Notes: generated by a model from the sequence alone, not told the origin. A stretch of DNA of 64,000 nucleotides from Cohnella rhizosphaerae (GCF_029525575.1 NZ_JAPDIA010000008.1:124001-188000); one strand, 5' to 3'; positions 27,425-36,242 are shown, counted from the first letter of the stretch. Translations and numbers: made by a program.

Positions 27425-30166
27425 ATGGATCGCAGACCGCTCGTATGCGCAGCGGGGTTCTGGGCCGCGGGCAGCGGCATCTGGTCGATCCGGCAGGGCA
27501 TGCCGGCGACGCTCGTCTTCGTCGGCATCGTCGCGGCGCTGGCGGCCTTGGTCCTGGCGGGGCGGATTCGGCTTCGTACGGGCGGATTGTGCGCGCTGGC
27601 ACTGCTGTTGTCGGCGGGATTGCGGGTATGGAGCGAGGCGGGGCACGGCTCCGAACTGACGGCGGCGTGGACGGCGCCGGAAGGAAGAGCGGTGATCGCG
27701 ACGGGCCGGCTGCTCGAGCCGGCGGCGATCGACGGCGATACGGTAACGTTTCCGATTCGCGCGCATAATGTCCGATCCGAAGATGGAGCGCTGCGCGTCG
27801 ACGAGAAGCTGCTGGTCCGCGTTCGGCTGTCCGCCGAAGAAGAGCTGGCTGTCGCTGCATCCTGGAAGCGAGGAAGCTCCGTCGAGGTCGCCGGCGAACT
27901 GAAGCTTCCGGCCGATGCGGGCAATTTCGGCGGCTTTGATTACAGGCGCTATTTGAACCGTAAAAACATTCACTGGACGGTATTCGCCAAAGGCGCCGAC
28001 GCCGTGACGTTCCAGTCGGAAGGCGTATCGGTCATAGACCGGGCGCTTCGCGCGTTCGACGAATCCCGGGCGGCGATCGGAAGGCTGACGGAACGGTTGT
28101 ATGACGACGCGGACGCCGGATATATGAAAGGTCTGGTAGCCGGCATCGCGGACGACATCGATCCGGAACAATACGATGATTTTTCCCGGCTCGGGCTTAC
28201 GCACGTACTCGCCATATCCGGCCTTCACGTCGCCGTCGTCGTGTACATATTGCTGACGCTCGGCAAGCTGGCACGCTGGACCCGGGAGCGAACGCTTGCG
28301 TTCGCAGCGTCGGCGATGCCCGTATACATGCTGATTACCGGCGCTTCCCCGTCTGCCGTAAGAGCCTGTCTCATGTCGATGATCGCCTTGTGGCTCGCGC
28401 GGCAGGGCAAGCTGAAGGACGGGCTTCACTTGCTTGCCGCGGCCGCGCTCCTCATGATTGTTTGGCGTCCGTCCGTCGTGGAAGACGTCAGCTTCCAGCT
28501 ATCCTTTATCGTGACCGCTGGCCTCTTGCTCTGCGTACCGGTCATGACGGAGCTGCTGGCCTTCCGCATACGATCGGCATTCATACGATCTTCGCTGGCC
28601 GTCGCGTTGACCGCTCAGCTCTTTTCTTTCCCGGTTACCGCTTTTTATTTCCATCAGCTGCATTTGCTGTCGCTGCTTGCGAACCTCGTGCTTGTGCCGT
28701 TTATCAGCTTCGTCGTCTTGCCGCTCGGGATGGCTGCGCTCGTGCTGGGCGGAATCTGGCTGCCGCTCGGTGTCGTACCCGCGAAGCTCGCGGCGCTTTG
28801 CAACCGCGCGACCTTTGCGGCGACGGAATGGCTGGGATCGGTCAAGGCGCTTTCGACCGTATGGCAACAACCTGGCTTGTTTTGGGTGATCGCCTTTTAT
28901 GCGCTGCTGTTGACGACGCTGGCCTTCGCGCGTCGTTCGCTTCGGCTTCGGGCTGAGACGGCGGCGACCGCCGAAGCCGTAGCGGCCCAAATCGCGGTAT
29001 CGGATCCGTTCGATCCGAACGAGCGCGCTGCGCGGATAGCCGCATATGCCGGGCGAGCGCCAAGCGAAGGCGATTGGACGGAGCCGCTGCAGGGACTGCG
29101 CGAAGAAAGGGCTGCCGATGTCGATTCGGGCGGCGCGCCTGTCAGTCTTAGACCCGTGATGCAAGCTGCGCTACGGACATCTGCGGGACAACCATGGGGG
29201 TTCGGGTTGTCGTTCGGCGAGCGACGGAGGAGACGGCTCTTCGCCGCATTTCTATCTCTTAGCTGGATAGGCATCGTCGCCTGGGAAGCGCCGCCCGTCA
29301 AGCTCGATCGGACGGCCGTCGTTTCTTTTCTCGATGTCGGTCAGGGCGACAGCATTCTCATCACGACCGGCAGCGGCCGACATGTCCTCGTAGACGCGGG
29401 CGGCACGATCGCGTTCGGCACGCCGAAGGAGGCTTGGCGTCTGCGCAAAGATCCCTACGAGGTTGGCCGCAAGACGCTGGTTCCGCTGCTGAAGCAGCGC
29501 GGCATTCGGCGCCTGGACGCGCTCGTGCTGACGCATCTGGATGCCGATCACATCGGAGGCGCCCATGCCGTGATCCGGGAGCTGCAGGTGGGTCGCATCC
29601 TATTCAACGGAACGATTAAACCGGATGACGACGTGCTTCGTCTATTTCATGAGGCGCAAGACGCGGGTATTCCGATGTATGCGGTCCAAGCCGGCGGCCA
29701 ATGGCATGTGGACGCGTCGGCGACGCTTGAAGCGCTATATCCGCCGAAGTCGCCATCCGGCGACCGGATACCGGCGATCGGCGAGCAGAACGACAGGAGC
29801 GTCGTGCTGCGGCTGGCGATATACGGCCGCGTGTTCGTGCTCCCCGGTGATCTGGAGGCGGCGGGCGAATCCGCGGTGCTAGGCGAGCTCCGACGGCAAG
29901 GGGAGGAGTCGCGCGCTATCGACGTGCTCAAGGCAGGACATCACGGCAGCAAAACGTCGACGACCGCAGCGTGGCTTGCCTGGTGGCAGCCGCACGAAGT
30001 CGTCGTGTCGGCCGGCAAAAACAATTTGTACGGACATCCGCACGCCGAGGTCGTCGAAAGGATCCTTCGGTCAGGCGCATCGCTCGAGCGGACCGACGTT
30101 CAGGGTGAGATCGTCTATCGCATCCGGACAGACGGCCGGCTCGAGCGGCGCGTCAAGCGGCCTTGA
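27425..30166 (+). CDS. comEC: DNA internalization channel protein ComEC/Rec2
   Basis: ComEC forms the membrane channel that takes single-stranded DNA into the cell in transformation. The 913-residue protein has N-terminal TM segments and an OB-like domain to about residue 215, then the competence domain (GLVAGIADDIDPEQYDDFS and THVLAISGLHVAVVVYILL) with about eight TM helices to residue 505. A C-terminal metallo-beta-lactamase domain begins near residue 630 (SFLDVGQGDSILI, then THLDADHIGGAHAV) and ends with GHHGSKTST. A hydrophilic stretch of about 100 residues precedes that domain. The ATG at 27425 follows AAAGGGGCG. The frame is intact. Confidence 0.95.
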   Translation: MDRRPLVCAAGFWAAGSGIWSIRQGMPATLVFVGIVAALAALVLAGRIRLRTGGLCALALLLSAGLRVWSEAGHGSELTAAWTAPEGRAVIATGRLLEPAAIDGDTVTFPIRAHNVRSEDGALRVDEKLLVRVRLSAEEELAVAASWKRGSSVEVAGELKLPADAGNFGGFDYRRYLNRKNIHWTVFAKGADAVTFQSEGVSVIDRALRAFDESRAAIGRLTERLYDDADAGYMKGLVAGIADDIDPEQYDDFSRLGLTHVLAISGLHVAVVVYILLTLGKLARWTRERTLAFAASAMPVYMLITGASPSAVRACLMSMIALWLARQGKLKDGLHLLAAAALLMIVWRPSVVEDVSFQLSFIVTAGLLLCVPVMTELLAFRIRSAFIRSSLAVALTAQLFSFPVTAFYFHQLHLLSLLANLVLVPFISFVVLPLGMAALVLGGIWLPLGVVPAKLAALCNRATFAATEWLGSVKALSTVWQQPGLFWVIAFYALLLTTLAFARRSLRLRAETAATAEAVAAQIAVSDPFDPNERAARIAAYAGRAPSEGDWTEPLQGLREERAADVDSGGAPVSLRPVMQAALRTSAGQPWGFGLSFGERRRRRLFAAFLSLSWIGIVAWEAPPVKLDRTAVVSFLDVGQGDSILITTGSGRHVLVDAGGTIAFGTPKEAWRLRKDPYEVGRKTLVPLLKQRGIRRLDALVLTHLDADHIGGAHAVIRELQVGRILFNGTIKPDDDVLRLFHEAQDAGIPMYAVQAGGQWHVDASATLEALYPPKSPSGDRIPAIGEQNDRSVVLRLAIYGRVFVLPGDLEAAGESAVLGELRRQGEESRAIDVLKAGHHGSKTSTTAAWLAWWQPHEVVVSAGKNNLYGHPHAEVVERILRSGASLERTDVQGEIVYRIRTDGRLERRVKRP

Positions 30167-30325
30167 GGACAAAACGCGGCGCGTATGATAGACTGGAACA
30201 GGACTTATTTCACAACTTTTCGGCCGTTCGCCGAGTATATAGAGCATTGCCTAATAATGGACACATGCGTTAATCGAAGGGCGTTTACGCCTTTATTTTT
30301 TTGTAAGATTATACCTAGCGTTTTT
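30167..30325. other. Intergenic region before the ECF sigma gene
   Basis: No gene seen. An upstream extension of the sigma-factor frame to 30185 has no ribosome binding site and is not treated as coding. Confidence 0.5.
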
Positions 30326-30352
30326 TGCAACCTTTTGGCGCACGCTTGCGTC
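30326..30352 (+). promoter_or_regulatory. Candidate ECF-sigma autoregulatory promoter
   Basis: TGCAAC (30326-30331), a 17-base spacer starting CTTTT, and CGTC (30349-30352). This resembles the TGAAAC/CGTC class used by ECF sigma factors, and it lies 30 bases before the sigma gene's GTG. Confidence 0.55.
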
Positions 30353-30382
30353 AGAGGGGATGCGAGAGAAGGAGGATCTCCC

Positions 30383-30931
30383 GTGGTGGAGCCGGAATTG
30401 ATCAGAGCTGCGCAGGCCGGCGATCGGGAAGCGCTCGTCGCGCTGCTTCGCGAGATCGAACACCAGGTTTACCGTACGGCCTATTATTTGCTTAACCACG
30501 AGCAGGATGCGATGGACGCCGCGCAGGAAGCATTGATTCGGGTATACACGAAGATCAATTCCTACGAAGAAAAGGCTCAATTCCGCACGTGGGTTCAGCG
30601 CATCGTAACGAATATATGCATCGACAAGTTTCGTCGCAAACGACCTTCCGTTTCGATCGACGAACACGAGATGGTATTTCAGGCTAACGAAGACGTCGAG
30701 GCCGAGGTGATGAGCGGATACGCTTCCGAAGACATTCGCGAGGCGATCGGCAAGCTTCCGGAGCATCACCGCACCGTGGTCGTGCTTCGTTATCTGCAGG
30801 ATTTCTCTTATAACGAGATCGCCGATTCGCTCAACTTGCCGTTGAATACGGTCAAGTCTTACTTATTCCGCGCCCGGCAGCAACTGCAGACATTGCTGCA
30901 TGACTATCGCAAAGGGGGTGTCCGGGGATGA
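30383..30931 (+). CDS. ECF-type RNA polymerase sigma factor
   Basis: A 182-residue extracytoplasmic-function sigma factor. Region 2 (YRTAYYLLNHEQDAMDAAQEALIRVY, then FRTWVQRIVTNICIDKFRR) and region 4 (LPEHHRTVVVLRYLQDFSYNEIA, then PLNTVKSYLFRARQQL) are complete, and region 3 is absent as usual. The start is GTG 30383, because AAGGAGG is 7 bases upstream. The stop overlaps the anti-sigma start (ATGA), indicating coupling. A candidate self-dependent promoter lies at 30326. The signal and regulon are unknown. It is SigW/SigV-like in size but I cannot assign a subgroup. Confidence 0.92.
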   Translation: MVEPELIRAAQAGDREALVALLREIEHQVYRTAYYLLNHEQDAMDAAQEALIRVYTKINSYEEKAQFRTWVQRIVTNICIDKFRRKRPSVSIDEHEMVFQANEDVEAEVMSGYASEDIREAIGKLPEHHRTVVVLRYLQDFSYNEIADSLNLPLNTVKSYLFRARQQLQTLLHDYRKGGVRG

Positions 30932-32088
30932 ACCGCGAAGAGGGGATGGAGCTCGTGCAGCGTTCGATCGACGGCGATTTGAACGAGGAAGAGTCGTCGC
31001 GCTTGCAAATGTACCTGCAAAATTATCCGGAGTGCGCCGCGCTCCTCGAACGGCTGACCCGGCTGTCCGAGGAACTGACGCAGCTGCCGCATGTCACGCC
31101 CAAATACAGTCTGGTCGACGCGATCCTGCCCCAACTGGAACGCCTCGTGCCGGATCCGGCGCCGGACGCCGAGCAAGCGCCGGACGCCGAAGCCGCATAC
31201 GAGCCGCGTTCCCGGAGAACGGGCGGCCGCAAGTCCGTCTACCGCGGCCTGGCCGCGGTCGTCGCGGCCGGCGTCGTCGCCGGCGTCTTGCTGATCGCCC
31301 AGCCTTTCTCGCTGCAGTCGGATCAGCAGAAGGCCGCCTTGGAGCAGGAGTCGGCGGCCGGGTCCGCGCAGGGAGCGGCGTCGTCCGACCTGCTGCGCAA
31401 GAGCGTAGTGAACGAAAAGGCCGTGCCGGATATGGCTGGCGACAGCGCAAGCTCGTCCGGCCAACAGCGTTCAAGCTCGAACGTCTCCGAAGCCACGGCG
31501 GACGAAAACAACGCGTCGGTCGGCGGCACGAGCCTGAACGGGACCGACGGCGGCGCATCCGGCACTTCTGCCGGTTCGGCCGCCGCGGCGCCGACGGCCA
31601 AGATCGAGACGAAGACGCCCGCCGCAGCCTCGTCGGATGCGCCTTCCGCCGCGGAAGGTGGCGCCCGGCAAGGCTTGACGCCGCCGGCATCCGCTTCCGC
31701 ATCCGCCGCCGCGTCGGCAGACGTAACGGACAAGTCGGATCAAGCAGCGCGGGACGCGGGAGGCACTTCGGCCGCCGCGCCTGCCGCTACGGAACCGCCA
31801 TCGCTTGCAGTCGAACCGAACGTCGCGTTTTCGGCAGCGGAACAATACACGCCTTCATGGGCATCGCCCGACGGCAAGCTGACGGCGATCGCGTTCGACG
31901 GCGGACTGCGGATCGTCAAGCCCGACGGTTCCGGGACGGTTTTCGAGAGCGACAAGCGCGACGGCGCGGTGTCCGACGTCACCTGGGGCCAGGACGGGCA
32001 GGATCTTTATTACACCTGGACGGATGCTTCGGGCAAGGCGACGGACCTGTGGTGGAACGCCAAAGAAAATCGCGAGCAGGCGCGCTGA
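30928..32088 (+). CDS. Membrane anti-sigma factor with beta-propeller-like tail
   Basis: A 386-residue single-pass protein, the likely cognate inhibitor of the upstream ECF factor. The cytoplasmic part (residues 1-105) has the anti-sigma helix pattern (LVQRSIDGDLNEEESSRLQ and LQNYPECAALLERL) but no HxxxCxxC zinc motif. A TM segment (YRGLAAVVAAGVVAGVLLIA) covers about 108-128. About 160 residues rich in Ala, Ser and Gly follow, and the end (YTPSWASPDGKLTAIAF and TWGQDGQDLYYTWTD) looks like TolB-type propeller blades. The outer domain probably senses an envelope signal. It overlaps the sigma gene by 4 bases. Confidence 0.82.
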   Translation: MNREEGMELVQRSIDGDLNEEESSRLQMYLQNYPECAALLERLTRLSEELTQLPHVTPKYSLVDAILPQLERLVPDPAPDAEQAPDAEAAYEPRSRRTGGRKSVYRGLAAVVAAGVVAGVLLIAQPFSLQSDQQKAALEQESAAGSAQGAASSDLLRKSVVNEKAVPDMAGDSASSSGQQRSSSNVSEATADENNASVGGTSLNGTDGGASGTSAGSAAAAPTAKIETKTPAAASSDAPSAAEGGARQGLTPPASASASAAASADVTDKSDQAARDAGGTSAAAPAATEPPSLAVEPNVAFSAAEQYTPSWASPDGKLTAIAFDGGLRIVKPDGSGTVFESDKRDGAVSDVTWGQDGQDLYYTWTDASGKATDLWWNAKENREQAR

Positions 32089-32225
32089 CCGGCTGTCACC
32101 AATCGAGCGGCTGCCGCGTATAGTGGGATTATAAAAGTCGCCGCGCCCCCTGGAGGCGCAGTCACGATCGTTCGCGCTAGGCACCATGGGCCTGCACGTC
32201 GAACGTTGACATAGATTCCAAGGAC

Positions 32226-32264
32226 AAAGAGATCGCGCCAGACGTTAACGGGCGCGGTCTCTTT
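32226..32264 (+). terminator. Terminator hairpin of the sigma/anti-sigma operon
   Basis: A 14-bp stem (32226-32239 with 32251-32264, one wobble) begins AAAGAGA and ends TCTCTTT. The tail is short because the holA promoter follows at once. Confidence 0.75.
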
Positions 32265-32274
32265 GCTGTATAAT
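32245..32274 (+). promoter_or_regulatory. Candidate holA promoter overlapping the terminator loop
   Basis: A weak TTAACG (32245-32250), an 18-base spacer and a perfect TATAAT (32269-32274). The -10 box overlaps an in-frame ATG at 32273, so that ATG would not be in the mRNA. Confidence 0.5.
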
Positions 32275-32293
32275 GGGGTGCGAGGTGGTCGTA

Positions 32294-33331
32294 TTGGAAT
32301 CGAGACAAGCTTTTAAGGAAATCCGGGAAGGACAAATCCGTCCCGTGTACATATGCTTCGGCACGGAGAGCTACCGCATGAACGAGTTCGCGGAACGTCT
32401 CGTCGCCGCCGTGGCCGAGCCCGAGCATCGCGACATGGCGATCGAGCGCTTCGATACGGCGGAGCATTCGCTCGACGTTATATTGGAAGAGGCGGAGACG
32501 ATGCCCTTTCTCGTGCCGAGCAAGCTCGTGCTGGTGCGCGACAGCGTCGTATTCGGGTCGGCCAAGGAGTCGGCGAAGACGGAGCATCGGCCCGAGCGGC
32601 TGCTTGCGTATATGCGCAAGCCGTTCGAGACGACCGTGCTCGTCTTTATGGTGCCGCACGACAAGCTCGACGAACGCAAAAAGACGTCGAAGGCGGCCAA
32701 GCAGGACGGCATCGCCGTCAATTTTTCTCCGCTCGGACCCGACGAGCTGCTCCAGTGGATCATGGGCCGCGCAACCAAGCAGGGCCGTACGATGGACCGG
32801 ACGGCAGCGGAAGAGCTGATCCGCCGCGCGGGCACGGAGATGGGCGCGTTGTCGTCGGAGACGGACAAGCTGTGCCTGCATGCGGGCGAAGGCGGCACGG
32901 TGACGGCCGAAGCCGTCGCCGAGCTCGTGCCGGCCGGCGTGGAGCAGAGCGTGTTCAAGCTGACGGAGGAGATCGCTTCGCTGCGGACCGACAAAGCGAT
33001 CGCGCTTTATCACGACCTGCTCAGGCGCCGCGAGGAGCCGATCAAGCTGGCTGCGCTGCTCGTCAGACAGTTCCGCAGCATGCTGTACGTCAAGGAGCTG
33101 GGCAAGCAAGGCTACTCGCCGCAGCAGATGGCGGGCCAGCTCGGCATGCACCCCTACGGGGTCAAGGTGACCGCGGATCAGGCCAAGGCGTTCAGCATCG
33201 AACGGCTGACCGCGCTCCTCGGCGGCCTCGCCGAGCTCGACTACGAGATGAAGACAGGCCGCGTGGACAAGACGCTCGGCCTGGAGCTCTGGCTGCTGCG
33301 GACCGGGTCGGGTGCAGGAATGAAAGCATGA
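32294..33331 (+). CDS. holA: DNA polymerase III subunit delta
   Basis: HolA is the clamp-loader delta subunit (B. subtilis YqeN) that opens the sliding clamp. It has about 345 residues with the N-terminal IREGQIRPVYICFGTESYRMNEF block, the central KLVLVRDSVVF strand and the C-terminal helical collar (EEPIKLAALLVRQFRSMLYVKEL). The TTG at 32294 is favoured. It gives an N-terminus MESRQAFKEI like that of relatives, GAGGTGG lies 5 bases before it, and the upstream ATG at 32273 lies inside the -10 box. It keeps the com-holA-rpsT order seen in B. subtilis, but about 13 kb of beta-oxidation genes now precede rpsT. Confidence 0.92.
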   Translation: MESRQAFKEIREGQIRPVYICFGTESYRMNEFAERLVAAVAEPEHRDMAIERFDTAEHSLDVILEEAETMPFLVPSKLVLVRDSVVFGSAKESAKTEHRPERLLAYMRKPFETTVLVFMVPHDKLDERKKTSKAAKQDGIAVNFSPLGPDELLQWIMGRATKQGRTMDRTAAEELIRRAGTEMGALSSETDKLCLHAGEGGTVTAEAVAELVPAGVEQSVFKLTEEIASLRTDKAIALYHDLLRRREEPIKLAALLVRQFRSMLYVKELGKQGYSPQQMAGQLGMHPYGVKVTADQAKAFSIERLTALLGGLAELDYEMKTGRVDKTLGLELWLLRTGSGAGMKA

Positions 33332-33450
33332 ACGTTGACAGCCGACATGCGCCGACACACCTCAAGCTGGAGATCTTGATACGTCTAGGAGGAAGCGATA
33401 ATTGTTGAAAAGCAGTTAATCGATGCGCTGATCGGGGCACCCGAAGGAAG

Positions 33451-33529
33451 AAGTGTTCAACGGCATTTAATTTGTTCAAAACCGGGTTAAAACGTTCGAA
33501 CGCAAGAAATTAAATGCGCTTCAACACTT
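33451..33529. repeat. Imperfect 23-bp inverted repeat downstream of holA
   Basis: The left arm AAGTGTTCAACGGCATTTAA (33451-33470, extended by TTT) mirrors the right arm AAATTAAATGCGCTTCAACA (33507-33526, then CTT). The 33-base loop has a smaller GTTC/GAAC palindrome. There is no T tail at the arm end, so it is not a standard terminator. It could be a short mobile repeat or a structured RNA. Confidence 0.5.
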
Positions 33530-33607
33530 ATTTGCCCGAGACCGTCGCGATGTGGGGAAATAACGGCTTTTTAACCATTACACAGGGGACTGCTTGCAGC
33601 AAGGCCC

Positions 33608-33638
33608 GCCAGGGCTTATTTCTGCCCTGGCCGTTTTT
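33608..33638 (+). terminator. Rho-independent terminator facing rightward
   Basis: GCCAGGGC (33608-33615) pairs with GCCCTGGC (33624-33631), then CGTTTTTC. It probably ends the holA transcript before the convergent etfA. Confidence 0.85.
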
Positions 33639-33640
33639 CT

Positions 33641-34624
33641 TTATTGCTGGAGCGCCTTGCGAAACGCCTGGATAAGCAGCGGGACGACTTCGAACAGGTC
33701 GCCGACGATGCCGTAGTCGGCAATGCCAAAGATGGGCGCTTCGGGGTCCTTGTTGATCGCGACGATGATGCGCGAGCCGCTCATGCCGGCCAGATGCTGG
33801 ATCGCGCCGCTGATGCCGCAGGCGATGTAGATCTCGGGCGTGACGACTTTGCCCGTCTGGCCGATCTGCAGGCCATAGCCGCAGTAGCCGGCATCGCAGG
33901 CGCCGCGCGATGCCCCGACGGCGCCGCCGAGCAGCTCCGCCAGCTCCTCGAGCGGGCGAAAGCCGGCGGCGCTTTTCACGCCGCGCCCGCCCGCGACGAC
34001 GATGCGGGCCTCCGTCAGATCGATCGCGCCCGCGGTCTTGCGGACGACCTCCCTGACGACGGTACGCAGGTCCGCCGCGTGGTCCGCCGACCGCTTGGCG
34101 ATATCCGCGGCCAGACCGTCCGCGCGCGGCTCGGCCGCGGGGAGATTGCTTGGCCGGATCGTTACCACCTGCGGATAAGCGGTAAACGCTCTGCGCTCGA
34201 TCGCCTTGCCGGCGTAAAGTGGGCGAACGAACAGGGTCTCATCGCCGTCCCGTTCGATCGCGATCACATCGGAGATCTGGCCTGCGGACAATTTGGCCGC
34301 AAGCGCGGGCGCGAAGTCCCGTCCGAACGCGGTATGCCCGAGGAACAGGCCGTCCGGCCGCAGCGATTGGAGCAGCGGGTCAAGCGCCCGGGCGTACGCT
34401 TCCGGATTGTAGTGCCGCAGCGCCTCGCCCTCGATCGCATGCACCTGCGCGAGCGGGTAGGCGGCCAGCTCCGCGGCCAAGCCGTCCAGGCGCTCGCCCA
34501 GCAGCGCGGCATGAATGGCGTCTCCCTCATCCGCAACGTCCGCGGCCGCCCGAAGCGCTTCCAGCGCCACGCGCCGAAGCTTGCCGTCCCGGTGCTCCGC
34601 TACGATCAAATACGTTTTGCTCAA
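33641..34624 (-). CDS. etfA: Electron transfer flavoprotein subunit alpha
   Basis: EtfA is the FAD-binding subunit of the electron transfer flavoprotein that accepts electrons from acyl-CoA dehydrogenases. It has 327 residues. The C-terminal FAD domain shows VAGGRGVKSAAGF, GASRGACDAGY, GLQIGQTGKVVTPEIYIACG and ISGAIQHLAGMSGS, then AINKDPEAPIF. The start is TTG 34624, with AAAGGAGG 8 bases upstream. An upstream frame extension is antisense noise. It is the last gene of fadR-etfB-etfA, 40 bases after etfB. Electrons probably pass to FadF, encoded divergently. Confidence 0.95.
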   Translation of the reverse strand: MSKTYLIVAEHRDGKLRRVALEALRAAADVADEGDAIHAALLGERLDGLAAELAAYPLAQVHAIEGEALRHYNPEAYARALDPLLQSLRPDGLFLGHTAFGRDFAPALAAKLSAGQISDVIAIERDGDETLFVRPLYAGKAIERRAFTAYPQVVTIRPSNLPAAEPRADGLAADIAKRSADHAADLRTVVREVVRKTAGAIDLTEARIVVAGGRGVKSAAGFRPLEELAELLGGAVGASRGACDAGYCGYGLQIGQTGKVVTPEIYIACGISGAIQHLAGMSGSRIIVAINKDPEAPIFGIADYGIVGDLFEVVPLLIQAFRKALQQ

Positions 34625-34664
34625 CTTGCATGCCTCCTTTGTGGCGATGGCGGTTACGAGCGCG

Positions 34665-35432
34665 TCAGATCGCTCGGGAAGCGGCGCGCAGCAAGCCGAC
34701 GAGCGCTTCCGCCTGCGCCTGCGGGTTCCCCTGCAGCAGCTGCCCGGCCTGCCGGCCCTGCGGCGGCGACAACGAGACGCGGACGGTTCTCGCCGCATCG
34801 GGCCCGCCGGCCAAGCCCAGTTCTTCAGCCGTCAGCGATTTAAAGGGCTTTTTCTTAGCTTTCATAATGCCGGGCAGCGACGGATAACGCGGCTCGTTCA
34901 GTCCTTGCTGGGCCGTGAACAATGCCGGCAAGCGCACGTCGATCCGCTCGACGTCCCCTTCGGCGTCGCGCTCGGCGCTTGCCGTCCCGCCGTTCACCGT
35001 CAGCTTCGTGATCGAGGTGACATGCGGGAGGCCCAGCGCGGCAGCCACGCGCACGGCGACCTGGGCGCCGCCGGTGTCGACGGAGAAGCTCCCGCCGAGC
35101 ACGACGTCGTAGGACTGCTGCCGCAGAACGGCGGCGATCGCTACTGCGGACGCGAATTCGTCTTGTGGCAGACCGGCGTCGTCGATGTGGATCGCCTCGT
35201 CCGCGCCCATCGCAAGGGCGGTGCGCAGCGCCTCGGCGACCCTGGCCGGACCGAGCGAGATCGCCGTCACCTGTCCGCCATGCGTTTCTTTAAGCCGGAT
35301 CGCCTCCTCGATCGCATATTCGTCGTACGGATTCACGACGAACTTGACGCCTTCCTCGACGACTTTGCCGCCGCTTAGCACGATTTTTTCCTCGGTATCG
35401 AACGTCTGCTTCAACAGCACCGCCATATTCAT
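34665..35432 (-). CDS. etfB: Electron transfer flavoprotein subunit beta
   Basis: EtfB is the AMP-binding subunit of the electron transfer flavoprotein, 255 residues. It opens with NMAVLLKQTFDTEEKIVL, has VNPYDEYAIEEAIRLKE near residue 33, a GADEAIHI segment near residue 76 and the signature VRLPALFTAQQGLNEPRYPS near residue 170. GGAGG lies upstream of the ATG at 35432. It is 16 bases from the fadR stop and 40 from etfA, so the three form an operon as in B. subtilis. The fadB gene present in that operon is missing here. Confidence 0.95.
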   Translation of the reverse strand: MNMAVLLKQTFDTEEKIVLSGGKVVEEGVKFVVNPYDEYAIEEAIRLKETHGGQVTAISLGPARVAEALRTALAMGADEAIHIDDAGLPQDEFASAVAIAAVLRQQSYDVVLGGSFSVDTGGAQVAVRVAAALGLPHVTSITKLTVNGGTASAERDAEGDVERIDVRLPALFTAQQGLNEPRYPSLPGIMKAKKKPFKSLTAEELGLAGGPDAARTVRVSLSPPQGRQAGQLLQGNPQAQAEALVGLLRAASRAI

Positions 35433-35448
35433 CCGATATGCGCCTCCC

Positions 35449-36078
35449 TTATTGGGGTGATGGAAAAAAAGGCCGTTCGTTTTGCGCATCGACCTCAGGC
35501 CCGCAGCGCGCGCAGAAAAAATCGACCGTGCCGTCGACCTGCGCCGCAAGCGCGTACTTGCGCTCCGAGAGCAGCCAGGACGACACCGCCTCGTCCATCG
35601 CCCCGAAGATCAACTGGCGAGACAGCTTCACGTCGATCTCCGGCCTGAACGCGCCGTCCGCGATGCCCCGGAGGAGGACGCCCTCGATGAGAAGCAGGTA
35701 GGGCTTCAGCGTCTTGCCGATCTCCTTGCGCAGTTCGAACGCGCTCTGCCGCAGCTCGATCTGCGTGACATGCGCGAGCAGCGGGTGGCGCTCGAGTTCG
35801 GCAAAGTGCAGTTCGCATATCAAGCGCAGCGCTTCCTCCGCAGTCTTCGACGCGCGCACGGCGTACTCGAACTTGCCGATCAGAGCGCCAAGCCGTTCCC
35901 GGAACAGCGAAACGAGGATATCCTCCTTGTTTTTGAAATATAAATAAATCGTGCCGTCCGCGACGCCGGCTTCCTTCGCGATTCGCGAGATTTGCGAGCC
36001 GCGATACCCGCGCTCGGCGAACACCTTTACGGCCGCGTCCAGAATCCCTTCGAATTTTTGCAGCCTCCCGACCGCCAT
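35449..36078 (-). CDS. fadR: Fatty acid degradation repressor FadR (TetR family)
   Basis: A 209-residue TetR-type regulator closely resembling B. subtilis FadR (YsiA), which represses beta-oxidation genes and is released by long-chain acyl-CoA. The HTH region RGSQISRIAKEAGVADGTIYLYFKNKEDIL (read as two blocks, about residues 28-57) and the later ELRQSAFELRKEI and RQLIFGAMDEAVSSW segments match that protein. The ATG at 36078 follows GGAGG. It is the first gene of the leftward operon. A FadR-box palindrome lies 33 bases upstream, so it is probably autoregulated. Confidence 0.93.
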   Translation of the reverse strand: MAVGRLQKFEGILDAAVKVFAERGYRGSQISRIAKEAGVADGTIYLYFKNKEDILVSLFRERLGALIGKFEYAVRASKTAEEALRLICELHFAELERHPLLAHVTQIELRQSAFELRKEIGKTLKPYLLLIEGVLLRGIADGAFRPEIDVKLSRQLIFGAMDEAVSSWLLSERKYALAAQVDGTVDFFCARCGPEVDAQNERPFFPSPQ

Positions 36079-36110
36079 GCGCCCGCCTCCCGAACGAGTC
36101 TCTTTAAAAT

Positions 36111-36128
36111 GAAATGAATACTCATTCA
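36111..36128. promoter_or_regulatory. FadR operator
   Basis: GAAATGAATACTCATTCA matches the B. subtilis FadR box TGAATGANTANTCATTCA at 16 of 18 positions. It lies between the divergent fadR and fadF operons and can control both. Confidence 0.85.
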
Positions 36129-36242
36129 TTTCTAGATCTATATTTAAGTGCCGGCGAAAAATGACTTGCGTTCTGCGTCGCGCCACGACATTGGCGGTTT
36201 ACGCATGCCGGCGAAGCGACCTCGGAGGAGGGAGGGGGGCTC

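Noticed and set aside
30185..30382. N-terminal extension of the ECF sigma factor
   Set aside because: It lacks a ribosome binding site, covers the candidate promoter and extends beyond the family's usual start. The GTG at 30383 has AAGGAGG at good spacing.
33385..33490. Possible 30-codon gene with AGGAGGAAGCG upstream
   Set aside because: The only in-frame starts are ATA/ATT, the product is unrecognised, and the frame runs into the inverted repeat.
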